Shown here: one piece after another, positions 17,579 through 25,875 of the stretch | How positions within the stretch are numbered: the first letter of the stretch is position 1 | Layout: the number at the start of each line of letters is the position of its first letter | NCBI RefSeq assembly: GCF_023100945.1 | Contig: NZ_CP064689.1 | Span: forward strand, 4,818,001 to 4,882,000 | Length of the DNA: 64,000 nucleotides | Source: Bradyrhizobium sp. 200 | GTDB lineage: Bacteria; Pseudomonadota; Alphaproteobacteria; Rhizobiales; Xanthobacteraceae | Reading direction: 5' to 3' | Made by a program: the position numbers and the translations under genes | The notes under the pieces: model-generated | What the model was told of the DNA's origin: nothing | The model's database searches: none | What the model saw: the letters and a program-made list of their open reading frames with translations, nothing else

Positions 17579-18397
17579 ATGGTGCATCGGCATGATTTCG
17601 CAGCAAGCCTCCGGTTGTGGCGGCGCAAAAGGGGCCTGTCGCAGCTTGAACTTGCCGGTCGAACCAACATCTCCCAGCGGCATCTAAGTTTTCTCGAACT
17701 CGGCCGCGCATCGCCAAGCCGGGACATGGTGATACGGCTCGCCACTGCACTCGACGTGCCGCTGCGCCAGCATAATTCGATGCTGATGGCGGCCGGCTTC
17801 GCGCCGGTGTGGCGGCAGACCAACCTCGCGGCCCCCGAATTCGCTCAAATTCGCACGGCGCTCGATTTCATGCTGGCCCAGCAAGAACCGTTTCCTGCCG
17901 TAGCAGTCGATCGGCACTGGAATTTGCTGCAGAGCAATTCCGGCGCCGTCCGTCTGGTCGAATTCCTGGTCGGACCATTGGCACCAGATACCGCGATCAA
18001 TCTGGCCGACGCCTTGGTCGCTCCGGACGTGCTGCGGCCGTACCTTGTAAACTGGGTCGAGGTGGTCGGTTACTTCATCCGCAGTGTGGAAGCCGACGCT
18101 GCCGCCGACGGATCGGCGGAGACCGCGGCCCTTCTGCAGCGATTGCTGGCTTATGAAGGCGTCGCGGCGGCAGTCAATGCGCCGCCGGCCGAACCTGGGA
18201 TCACACCGGTGCTGCCAATGCATTTTCGCAAAGGCACGACCGACCTGCGACTGTTCACGACCATCGCGACGCTCGGCATCCCGCAGGACATTACGCTGCA
18301 GGAGCTTCGCATCGAGAGCTTCTTTCCAATGGATGAGGTGACCGCCCGCGTGCTGCGAGGATGGATCGAGCAAGGTACGGCTGAGGCGCTTGGTTGA
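17579..18397 (+). CDS. XRE-family regulator with MmyB-like ligand-binding domain
   Basis: The 272-residue protein has an N-terminal helix-turn-helix (about 5-65: LRLWRRKRGLSQLELAGRT) followed by a C-terminal MmyB/PAS-like domain (about 100-265) thought to bind a small hydrophobic ligand. The ATG at 17579 starts exactly at the conserved HTH; the frame is open further upstream but into non-conserved residues. It is divergent from the DMT transporter with 94 nt between, a common regulator-target layout. Confidence 0.87.
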   Translation: MVHRHDFAASLRLWRRKRGLSQLELAGRTNISQRHLSFLELGRASPSRDMVIRLATALDVPLRQHNSMLMAAGFAPVWRQTNLAAPEFAQIRTALDFMLAQQEPFPAVAVDRHWNLLQSNSGAVRLVEFLVGPLAPDTAINLADALVAPDVLRPYLVNWVEVVGYFIRSVEADAAADGSAETAALLQRLLAYEGVAAAVNAPPAEPGITPVLPMHFRKGTTDLRLFTTIATLGIPQDITLQELRIESFFPMDEVTARVLRGWIEQGTAEALG

Positions 18398-18620
18398 ACA
18401 TGTGATCGCAACAGACCTGGGCGAGAGCAAAAAACGCTTGTCGCGAATCTTTTTGCTGGATGGCGGCAACTGTCAGCAGCGTGGTCATCGCAAGCAGGCA
18501 TAACGATGCATCTTGCGCGTGAGGCCACGACGGGAATAATCTCAACGCGGGGAAATCGCAGCCTCCCCGTGAAATGGCGATCCCATTCAAGCGCTGCTCG
18601 CTTTGGTTTGGAGCGAGCAC

Positions 18621-19352
18621 ATGGATGGATCGACTCTCGAACTGCCGCTGTTTCTTCTAGCGACCTTTGCCGGCGCGCTGGTCGCCGGCCTCTCCGGCTT
18701 CGCCTTCGGCCTCGTCGCATCCGCGATCTGGCTCTACATCCTCACCCCGCTGCAAACGGCGACACTGATCATCGCATTCGGGCTGATCGTGCAGGGCTAT
18801 TCGGTCTGGAAGCTGCGCGGCGCGCTGGACTGGCGGCGGCTCTGGCCGTTCGTGGCCGGCGCAGCGCTCGGCGTCCCCGTCGGCGTCGGCATCCTGACCT
18901 GGGCGAATCCCGCCCATGTGCGCATGGGCATCGGCGCCTTCCTGCTGCTCTACAGCCTTTACGCGCTGCTGCGGCCGGCTATCCCTGCGGTGAAAGCCGG
19001 CGGCGCCGCGGCGGACGCCGGCATAGGCTTCCTCAACGGCGTGCTCGGCGGCATCACCGGCCTTGCGGGAATCCTCGTCACCATCTGGTGCGGGCTGCGC
19101 GGCTGGCCAAAGGATGTGCAGCGCGCGGTGTTTCAGCCGGTGGCGGTTGCGATCTTCCTGATGAGCGCGCTGTGGCTCGGCGCCAAGGGCGCGATCACCG
19201 CCGACACGGTCGAACTGTTCCTGATCGGATTGCCGGCGTTGCTCGCCGGCACCTGGCTTGGGCTGAAACTGTACGGCCGCCTCGACGAAGCTTCGTTCCG
19301 GAAAATCGTGCTGCTACTGCTTCTGCTCTCAGGCATCGCCCTGACGATCTAA
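18621..19352 (+). CDS. TSUP family (TauE/SafE) membrane permease
   Basis: The 243-residue protein has about eight helices and two internally similar halves (FAGALVAGLSGFAFGL and LNGVLGGITGLAGIL), the mark of TSUP anion permeases, which move sulfite, sulfoacetate or related sulfur compounds. The start at 18621 has a TTTGGAG ribosome site. It ends 4 nt inside the convergent dmeF stop region. The substrate is unknown. Confidence 0.85.
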   Translation: MDGSTLELPLFLLATFAGALVAGLSGFAFGLVASAIWLYILTPLQTATLIIAFGLIVQGYSVWKLRGALDWRRLWPFVAGAALGVPVGVGILTWANPAHVRMGIGAFLLLYSLYALLRPAIPAVKAGGAAADAGIGFLNGVLGGITGLAGILVTIWCGLRGWPKDVQRAVFQPVAVAIFLMSALWLGAKGAITADTVELFLIGLPALLAGTWLGLKLYGRLDEASFRKIVLLLLLLSGIALTI

Positions 19353-20290
19353 GCGTGCGCGTGCGGGCAGGTCTCGACCTCGATCGTGACGTGGCTAAGA
19401 CCGCGCAGACCGTCGAACCGGCGCTTGTAGGTTGCCGGCGGCAGCGGGTGGTCGGAGACCATGGAAATCACCGCGGCGCGATGGCCCGGACCGACCTGCC
19501 AGAGGTGCAGATCGGTGACGCGGTCGCCGTTGGTCTCGAGCCGGTCGCGGATGACCATTTCGAGATTCTTGTCCGCATTGACGTCGAGCAACACGGCTCC
19601 GGAAGCGCGCAGCAACCCGTAGGCCCAACTCGCTATCACGAGGCTGCCGATGATCCCCACCACCGGATCGGCCCACACCCATTGCGCATACATCGCCACC
19701 AGCAACGCCGCGATGGCAAGGATGGAAGTTGCGGCATCGGCCATCACGTGGACATAGGCGGCCCGCAGATTATTGTCGTGATGATGGTGTCTATGGGCGT
19801 GATCCCCGTGGTCATGACCATGATGATGGTCGTGATCATCGCGCAGCAGCCAAGCGCTGGCGAGATTGACGACGAGGCCGAGGGCTGCGACCGTGATCGC
19901 CTCGCCGTAGGCAATCGGTACCGGATGGAGCAGCCGGACCGCGCTTTCATAGGCGATCTGAACGGCGATGATGCTCAGGATGATCGCGCTGGAAAAAGCG
20001 GCGAGATCGCCGAACTTGCCGGTGCCGAACGTGAAATGCGAGTTGCTGGCCTGCCGGCGCGCAAACAGATAGGCCAGCGCCGCAATCCCGAGCGCGGCGG
20101 CGTGGGTCGCCATGTGCCAGCCATCGGCCAGCAGCGCCATCGATCCGGAAAGCCATCCGACGACGATCTCGCCGACCATCATGGCCGCGGTCAGCCCGAC
20201 CACGAACCAGGTCCGGCGCTCGTGACGGTCATGGCGGGAACCCAGGAACACGTGATCGTGGGTCCACTGATCAATTGAGTGTGAGTGCAT
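19349..20290 (-). CDS. dmeF: DmeF, cation diffusion facilitator for Co(II)/Ni(II)
   Basis: The 313-residue CDF exporter starts with the DmeF hallmark HSIDQWTHDHVFLG. The zinc/cobalt-site helices are visible as DGWHMATHA and HVMADAATS. A long His/Asp loop (DHDHHHGHDHGDHAHRHHHH) lies between helices 4 and 5 as in other DmeF proteins. It pumps divalent cobalt and nickel out of the cytoplasm in exchange for protons. The DmeR repressor gene usually found upstream in rhizobia is not present; a G-rich hairpin element (20417-20445) is found there. Confidence 0.9.
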   Translation of the reverse strand: MHSHSIDQWTHDHVFLGSRHDRHERRTWFVVGLTAAMMVGEIVVGWLSGSMALLADGWHMATHAAALGIAALAYLFARRQASNSHFTFGTGKFGDLAAFSSAIILSIIAVQIAYESAVRLLHPVPIAYGEAITVAALGLVVNLASAWLLRDDHDHHHGHDHGDHAHRHHHHDNNLRAAYVHVMADAATSILAIAALLVAMYAQWVWADPVVGIIGSLVIASWAYGLLRASGAVLLDVNADKNLEMVIRDRLETNGDRVTDLHLWQVGPGHRAAVISMVSDHPLPPATYKRRFDGLRGLSHVTIEVETCPHAHA

Positions 20291-20416
20291 GGCTATCCTC
20301 GGAGATATCGCCCGAATCCTGCGCCCAAATATCGGATTCGCGCCCGCAACTTCCAGGTGGCCGCGGCGCTAACGGCACGGTTATTTGACAGCCTACCACG
20401 GTCTGGCTGTGATGCG

Positions 20417-20445
20417 GCCATGGGGGCTTGCGATCCCCCCACGGC
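20417..20445. promoter_or_regulatory. G-rich hairpin element upstream of dmeF
   Basis: GCCATGGGGG and CCCCCACGGC flank CTTGCGATC and can pair with one mismatch. Nearly the same sequence occurs at 22467-22496 before chrB. Read on the dmeF strand it lies about 130 nt upstream of the start codon. Similar sequence before two metal-efflux operons suggests a regulator site or RNA structure, but a dispersed repeat is also possible. Confidence 0.4.
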
Positions 20446-20585
20446 ACGGCAGTGACGTTCGCAGCCGCCGGTGCCGCCCGGCTCGACCTGCACCTGACCG
20501 GACGCGCAAACATCGCCTCAAACCATTCCATAATTTCAATAAATTGCCTTGGACATCCCTAGCTTGCCGCTAAGAAGTTTTTGGC

Positions 20586-20894
20586 ATGAGGATGAGCCAA
20601 CCGGAAACCTTTGCCGGTAAATCGAGACCCTCGGAAATTGGGGCTATGGAAGAAGTTACCCGCCTACGTGAATTGGAAGCCGAGTGCCGTCAGCGCGCGC
20701 TCAGCGAATCCGACAAGAAATGGTACTGGCTTGCGCAGGCCGCCAAGTACCAGGTCCAGGCCAATCAGAAAATCGCCTTCCGCTCTGAAGATGCCAACAC
20801 CGCCGACTTTCCGGAAGTCAAACTGGCGCAATGGTCGCACGGCCGCGATGAGCGGCGGTGGATCGGCCCCTTTTCCGTGAAGAACGAACGATAG
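20586..20894 (+). CDS. Small conserved hypothetical protein
   Basis: This is a 102-residue soluble, charged protein with a central region RLRELEAECRQRALSESDKK followed by WYWLAQAAKYQVQANQKI. Short proteins of this pattern are common in Bradyrhizobium without assigned function. A second ATG 6 nt downstream (20592) could be used. It stands alone between dmeF and the convergent MFS gene. Confidence 0.6.
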   Translation: MRMSQPETFAGKSRPSEIGAMEEVTRLRELEAECRQRALSESDKKWYWLAQAAKYQVQANQKIAFRSEDANTADFPEVKLAQWSHGRDERRWIGPFSVKNER

Positions 20895-20964
20895 CGCGCA
20901 GGACGAGCGGAGCAGCCTCGCGCAGGATTTCCTGCGGGTGGAACGCTGTAGCAGCCGTGCCGGT

Positions 20965-22206
20965 CTAACGCCCCTGCTCCTCCGGTGGCTTGATGTGGCG
21001 GAACGAGAACAAGAGCGCGAGATCATAGGCGATCTTGAGCGTGCCGCAGACCACCAGCGGTAGCCCCGTAAACGACGTCATCAAGAGCGCGCCCGAGATC
21101 GCCGGGCTGATCGCGGATGCAAGGCTGCGCGGCACGGCCGTGACGCTGGCAGCCGCCGGCCGCTCGGCCGGCGTCACCACGGCCATGACGTAGGAAGTGC
21201 GGGTCGGCACATCCATCTGCGACAGCGCCGAGCGCAACAGCAGCAATCCAAGTGCCAGATAGAGGTTCGGCGAGAACGCCGCCAGGATCAGGAAGATGCT
21301 GGAGGGAATATGCGTGAACACCATGGTGTTGACGAGCCCGATGCGCTTCGCAATCCAGGCCGCGACCGGATAGGAAAAGGCGCTCAGCGTGCTCGACCAG
21401 AAGAAAAACAATCCGGCGGCGGACAACGAAAGATCGAAGCGCTCGAACAGCCAGAGCACCAGCAAAGACTGCGCGACGAACCCGCCAGCAAAGGCATCGA
21501 CGCTGAACAGCGCCGCGAGCTTGTAGACGGTGCCGCGTGAAGGCCCGAGCGGTGTTTGCGGCGCCCTCTCCTCAGCCCGGGCATGCGGCACGTAGCGATA
21601 GAGCACCGCGCAGGCGATGCCGAGCGCGGCATAGGCATAGAACATCAGGCGGAACGCAGTGAGTTGTGTAGAGCCGCCCGTGACGAGGATATCGGGCAGC
21701 GCGGCCGCGAGCGAACCGGCCGCGGTGCAGAGCGCGCCGATCAGGCTGTAGCGCGCGAACACCTGGGTGCGGCGCTCATTCGTGGTGCTGTGCGCCAGCA
21801 CCGCATGCTCGAGCGGCACCAGCACACCGAGATCGCCACCCGACGGATTGATGGTGCCGATGAAGGCGACCAGTGCGATCAGCACGAAATGTTCGACGCC
21901 GGGAAAGGCGATGCCGGTCGCCGCCATCAGGCAGGCGCCTGCGATCAGCAGCGGCCGCAGATCATGGCGCGGCGCGATCCAGCCTGTAATGAGCGTGAGC
22001 AGCGCCGTTCCCAATAGCGACGCCGTCGCGATGATGCCGACAGCGACCGCGTCGTAACCGAGCGCGGTCATGTAGGCCGGCAGAACGATGACGGCAAATC
22101 CGTCGCCGAAGCCGCGCAGGCCGCGGGCGAGGTAGAGCAATCTGATCAGCGCGTTGGCGGTGGAGGGATTTGGTTCAGTCGCGATATCGTTCACGCTTGC
22201 GTCCAT
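20965..22206 (-). CDS. MFS transporter
   Basis: The 413-residue protein has about 12 hydrophobic segments, with RLLYLARGLRGFGDGF in the first helix and a central cytoplasmic loop rich in Arg and Glu. The ATG at 22206 (MDASVNDIAT) is chosen because the frame upstream runs through a palindromic repeat. It sits between dmeF and chrBA; the substrate is unknown. Confidence 0.83.
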   Translation of the reverse strand: MDASVNDIATEPNPSTANALIRLLYLARGLRGFGDGFAVIVLPAYMTALGYDAVAVGIIATASLLGTALLTLITGWIAPRHDLRPLLIAGACLMAATGIAFPGVEHFVLIALVAFIGTINPSGGDLGVLVPLEHAVLAHSTTNERRTQVFARYSLIGALCTAAGSLAAALPDILVTGGSTQLTAFRLMFYAYAALGIACAVLYRYVPHARAEERAPQTPLGPSRGTVYKLAALFSVDAFAGGFVAQSLLVLWLFERFDLSLSAAGLFFFWSSTLSAFSYPVAAWIAKRIGLVNTMVFTHIPSSIFLILAAFSPNLYLALGLLLLRSALSQMDVPTRTSYVMAVVTPAERPAAASVTAVPRSLASAISPAISGALLMTSFTGLPLVVCGTLKIAYDLALLFSFRHIKPPEEQGR

Positions 22207-22330
22207 TGCGCCATCCTCGACACGATCGGGAGTGCGCAGAGCTTGGACGGCGGACCGTCTGACGGGGAGCCTGCTTCGTCCCCGATGTGGGCAAGCTAGG
22301 ACCGAAACCAGCGGTTCGCAAGCGCCCTTG

Positions 22331-22416
22331 CGTAGGATGGGTAGAGCGCAGCGAAACCCATCACTTCGTTCATCGGCACCGATCGATGGGTTTCGCTGCG
22401 CTCTACCCATCCTACG
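22331..22416. repeat. REP-like palindrome, perfect 32-bp arms
   Basis: The 32-bp arms at 22331-22362 and 22385-22416 are exact reverse complements with a 22-bp loop. The motif (GTAGGATGGGTAGAGCGCAG) is a dispersed intergenic palindrome type in Bradyrhizobium. It forms a very strong hairpin between the MFS gene and chrB. Confidence 0.85.
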
Positions 22417-22466
22417 GAACTGCCCGAGAACCGGTTGACAGGAGAAGCCGCGAGCGGTTAATTCGG

Positions 22467-22496
22467 CCCATGGGGGTTTTTGCGATCTCCCCACGA
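22467..22496. promoter_or_regulatory. G-rich hairpin element upstream of chrB
   Basis: CCATGGGGG and CTCCCCACG flank TTTTTGCGAT. The element matches the one before dmeF (20417-20445) in order and sequence, with two small differences, and lies about 50 nt before the chrB start codon. Confidence 0.4.
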
Positions 22497-22546
22497 GGCG
22501 ACATGCCCAAGTATCGCGTCCCGTTTCTTTTGACGAGGGCGCAGCC

Positions 22547-23365
22547 ATGTCATCCTACACCACGATATCATCAGACAAGCTTTCCAAATTGATCGGCACG
22601 GCGAACACGCCGGCCCTGATCGACGTCCGTACCGACGAGGATTTCGCCGCCGATCAGCGGCTGATTCCCGGCGCCGTCAGGCGCAACCACGAGCAAGCCG
22701 CCGACTGGGGTGAGGAATTTTCCGGCCGTTCGGCCATTGTCGTCTGCCTGCGCGGCCAGAAACTGGCGCAGGGCACCGCCGCCTGGCTGCGGCATCTCGA
22801 CGTCGCGGCCGAGGCGCTGGAAGGCGGTTTTGAAGGCTGGAAGGCGGCCAAGCTGCCGCTGGTGCCGGCGGAAAAACTGCCCCCTCGCGACGCCAAGGGC
22901 CGCACCATCTGGGTCACCCGCGCGCGACCGAAGATCGACCGCATCGCCTGCCCCTGGCTGATCCGCAGGTTCGTCGATCCGAACGCGGTATTTCTTTTCG
23001 TCGCGCCGCCGGAAGTGCTGGCGGTCGGAGAGCGCTTCAATGCCGCGCCGTTCGATGTCGAGAACGTGTTCTGGAGCCACCGCGGCGAGCTCTGCACCTT
23101 CGACGTCATGATCGAGGAGTTCGGCCTGGCAACGCCGCCTTTGCTGCGGCTGGCGGCGATGGTGCGCGGCGCCGATACCGGGCGGCTCGATCTCTCACCG
23201 GAAGCGCCCGGGTTGCTCGCCGCCTCGCTTGGCCTGTCGCGCATGTTCGATGACGATCTCGAACAGCTCGAGGCCGGCATGACGCTGTACGACGCGTTCT
23301 ACCGCTGGTGCCGCGACGCATCAGGCGAGACGCACAACTGGCCGACCAACAAGGCGAAATCGTGA
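22547..23365 (+). CDS. chrB: ChrB-type chromate resistance protein with N-terminal rhodanese domain
   Basis: The 272-residue protein has a rhodanese domain (about 8-110) with candidate active cysteine C67 in VVCLRGQK, followed by a ChrB C-terminal domain (about 120-262: WVTRARPKIDRIACPWLIRRF). ChrB proteins act as chromate-sensing regulators or accessory resistance proteins next to ChrA. The stop codon overlaps the chrA ATG (TGATG), so the two are coupled. Confidence 0.92.
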   Translation: MSSYTTISSDKLSKLIGTANTPALIDVRTDEDFAADQRLIPGAVRRNHEQAADWGEEFSGRSAIVVCLRGQKLAQGTAAWLRHLDVAAEALEGGFEGWKAAKLPLVPAEKLPPRDAKGRTIWVTRARPKIDRIACPWLIRRFVDPNAVFLFVAPPEVLAVGERFNAAPFDVENVFWSHRGELCTFDVMIEEFGLATPPLLRLAAMVRGADTGRLDLSPEAPGLLAASLGLSRMFDDDLEQLEAGMTLYDAFYRWCRDASGETHNWPTNKAKS

Positions 23366-24765
23366 TGCATGCCGCGATGGACAAGACGACCGAGGCCGGC
23401 GCAAGCTTGGACCTCGGTCACGGCATCAGCTTCGGTGAAGCGTTTTGGGTCTGGCTGCGGGTCGCCGTACTGAGTTTTGGCGGCCCGGCCGGGCAGATCG
23501 CGGTCATGCACCGCATCCTGATCGAGGAAAAGAACTGGATTTCCGAAAGCCGGTTTTTGCATGCGCTGAACTACTGCATGCTGCTGCCGGGCCCGGAGGC
23601 GCAACAGCTTGCGACCTATATCGGCTGGCTCTTGCACCGGACCGCCGGCGGCATCATGGCCGGCGGTCTGTTCATCCTGCCTGGCGTCATCGCCATCATG
23701 GCCTTGAGCTACGTCTATGCGGCCTACGGCAATGTCGGCTTCGTCGAGGCGGTGTTCTTCGGGCTGAAGGCTGCCGTGCTCGCGATCGTGGTACATGCCG
23801 TGGTCCGCGTCGGCAAGCGCGCGCTGCGCAACCGGGCGATGATCGCTCTTGCCGCGATCGCCTTTGTCGCAATCTTCTTTTTCAACGTCCCCTTCCCGAT
23901 CATCATCATCGCGGCCGGCGTGATCGGCTATATCGGCGCGCGCAGCGGGCGGCCGGAATTTGCTGCCGTCGAGCATGGCGGCGGCAACAAGGCGGCCGCC
24001 GTCGACAGCCTGCTCGGCGAAGACTTGCCCGAGCACGTGCGCCCGAGCGTAGCGCGTGCGTTGAAGGTGAGTTCGGTGTGGCTGATGCTATGGGTGGTGC
24101 CGGTGGCCGCACTCCTGATCGGGCTCGGGCAAGCCAACGTGTTCAGCCAGATCGCGCTGTTCTTTTCCAAGATGGCGATGGTGACGTTCGGCGGCGCCTA
24201 TGCGGTGCTGGCCTATGTCGCCCAGCAGGCGGTCGAGCATTATCGATGGCTGGAGCCGCGCGAAATGCTCGACGGCCTCGGCATGGCCGAGACCACGCCG
24301 GGCCCGTTGATCATGGTGCTGCAGTTCGTCGGCTTCATGGCCGCCTACCGCGATCCCGGCACGCTGTCACCGATGCTGGCCGCCACGCTCGGCGGCTTGC
24401 TGGCGACCTGGGTCACCTTCATCCCCTGCTTCCTCTGGATCTTCCTCGGTGCGCCCTATGTCGAGACGCTGCGCGGCAACAAGGGGCTCGCAGGCGCGCT
24501 GACGGCGATCACCGCCGCGGTGGTCGGCGTGATCCTCAATCTGTCGATCTGGTTCGGATTGCACACGCTGTTCCGCCAGACCACACCGGTCCGCTCGTTC
24601 GGCCTGTCGTTCGACATGCCGGTGTGGGGAAGCCTCGATATCGCGGCCTTCGTGCTGGCGGCGGCCGCGGCGACGGCGGTCTTCCGCCTCAACGTCGGGA
24701 TGCTGTGGGTGCTGGCGGGGTCGTGTGCAGCCGGCGTGACGCTGCGATTTGCAGGGGCTCTCTAA
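23365..24765 (+). CDS. chrA: ChrA, chromate efflux transporter
   Basis: The 466-residue membrane protein is of the long-chain CHR family with two homologous halves: SFGGPAGQIAVMHR and LLPGPEAQQLATYIG in the first, TFGGAYAVLAYVAQQ and TTPGPLIMVLQFVG in the second. It exports chromate driven by the membrane potential. The ATG at 23365 overlaps the chrB stop; a second ATG at 23377 is possible. Confidence 0.94.
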   Translation: MHAAMDKTTEAGASLDLGHGISFGEAFWVWLRVAVLSFGGPAGQIAVMHRILIEEKNWISESRFLHALNYCMLLPGPEAQQLATYIGWLLHRTAGGIMAGGLFILPGVIAIMALSYVYAAYGNVGFVEAVFFGLKAAVLAIVVHAVVRVGKRALRNRAMIALAAIAFVAIFFFNVPFPIIIIAAGVIGYIGARSGRPEFAAVEHGGGNKAAAVDSLLGEDLPEHVRPSVARALKVSSVWLMLWVVPVAALLIGLGQANVFSQIALFFSKMAMVTFGGAYAVLAYVAQQAVEHYRWLEPREMLDGLGMAETTPGPLIMVLQFVGFMAAYRDPGTLSPMLAATLGGLLATWVTFIPCFLWIFLGAPYVETLRGNKGLAGALTAITAAVVGVILNLSIWFGLHTLFRQTTPVRSFGLSFDMPVWGSLDIAAFVLAAAAATAVFRLNVGMLWVLAGSCAAGVTLRFAGAL

Positions 24766-24775
24766 GCGAAGAATT

Positions 24776-24858
24776 CGTAGGGTGGGCAAAGGCGCGTAAG
24801 CGACGTGCCCACCATTTTTTCCCGAATGGTGGGCACGCTGCGCTTTGCCCACCCTACG
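24776..24858. repeat. REP-like palindrome after chrA
   Basis: CGTAGGGTGGGCAAAG at the left and CTTTGCCCACCCTACG at the right, with inner GTGCCCACCATT/AATGGTGGGCAC arms, form an 83-bp imperfect palindrome. It lies between the chrA stop and the convergent CDF gene and could act as a terminator. A degenerate copy is at 41902-41939. Confidence 0.8.
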
Positions 24859-24861
24859 GCA

Positions 24862-25809
24862 TTACACCCGCTCGGCCGGCGCCAGCTTGCAGACTTCGGC
24901 GGCGGCTTCGATCTGCAGCGTGGCGTGGTGGATGTTGAAACGGTGCGAAAGTTCTTCGCAGACCCTGTGCAGGAAGGCGTCGTCGCTGTCGCCGGGCCGC
25001 ACCAGATGCGCGGTCAGCGCGGTCTCGTTGGTGCTCATCGCCCAGATGTGCAGATCGTGCACTTCAGCGACGCCTTCCAGTCCGGCGAGATAGTCCCTCA
25101 CTTTCGCAAGCTCGATACCACGCGGCACGCCGTCGAGCGCGAGGTTGACGCTGTCGCGCGCCAGCCCCCATCCGCTCCAGAATACCACGGCCGCAATGAC
25201 GAGGCTGATCGCGGGATCGAGCCACAGCCATCCCGTCAGCATGATGATGCCGGCGGCAACCACCACGCCGAGCGAAACGCCTGCGTCCGCCGCCATATGC
25301 AGATAGGCGCCGCGAATATTGAGGTCGCCATGGCGACCGCGCATGAACAACAGCGCGGTGCCGCCGTTGATGACGACGCCGAGTGCTGCGACCAGAATGA
25401 CCGTCCAGCCCGCTACCGGCGCCGGCTCGGCCAGGCGATTGACCGCCTCGACGACGATACCACCGACCGCGACCAGCAGCAGGCCCGCATTGAACAGGGC
25501 CGCCAGGATCGAGGCACGGCGATATCCGTAGGTATGCCGCTGCGTCGGCTTTCTCTGCGAAAGCCACGCCGCGCCCCATGCCAGCAATAGCGCGACCACG
25601 TCGGAGAGATTGTGAACTGCGTCGGAGATCAGCGCCAGCGAATTGGCGGCGTAACCGAAGATCAGCTCCGCAATGACGAACGCGGTGTTGAGTGTGGCAC
25701 CAATGGCAAACGCCCAGCCGAAACTCTCCGGCGCGTGGCTGTGGCCGGCGTGATCATGTGAATGACCATGCGCGTTGGAATGATCGTGATGGTGGTGATC
25801 GTGCGCCAT
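24862..25809 (-). CDS. CzcD/ZitB-type cation diffusion facilitator
   Basis: The 315-residue CDF protein starts with a His-rich segment (HDHHHHDH...HGHSHDH) and has six helices with the metal-site motifs DAVHNLSDVVAL and HMAADAGVSL. It probably exports Zn(II), Cd(II) or Co(II). It differs from dmeF in having its histidine cluster at the N-terminus and not in an internal loop. It forms part of the metal-resistance run with dmeF and chrBA. Confidence 0.9.
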   Translation of the reverse strand: MAHDHHHHDHSNAHGHSHDHAGHSHAPESFGWAFAIGATLNTAFVIAELIFGYAANSLALISDAVHNLSDVVALLLAWGAAWLSQRKPTQRHTYGYRRASILAALFNAGLLLVAVGGIVVEAVNRLAEPAPVAGWTVILVAALGVVINGGTALLFMRGRHGDLNIRGAYLHMAADAGVSLGVVVAAGIIMLTGWLWLDPAISLVIAAVVFWSGWGLARDSVNLALDGVPRGIELAKVRDYLAGLEGVAEVHDLHIWAMSTNETALTAHLVRPGDSDDAFLHRVCEELSHRFNIHHATLQIEAAAEVCKLAPAERV

Positions 25810-25875
25810 TCTAACAACCGTCGCCGCCGTGGATTTCGACGGCGACTTATATAGCGCGCGGATTATCGAATACTA

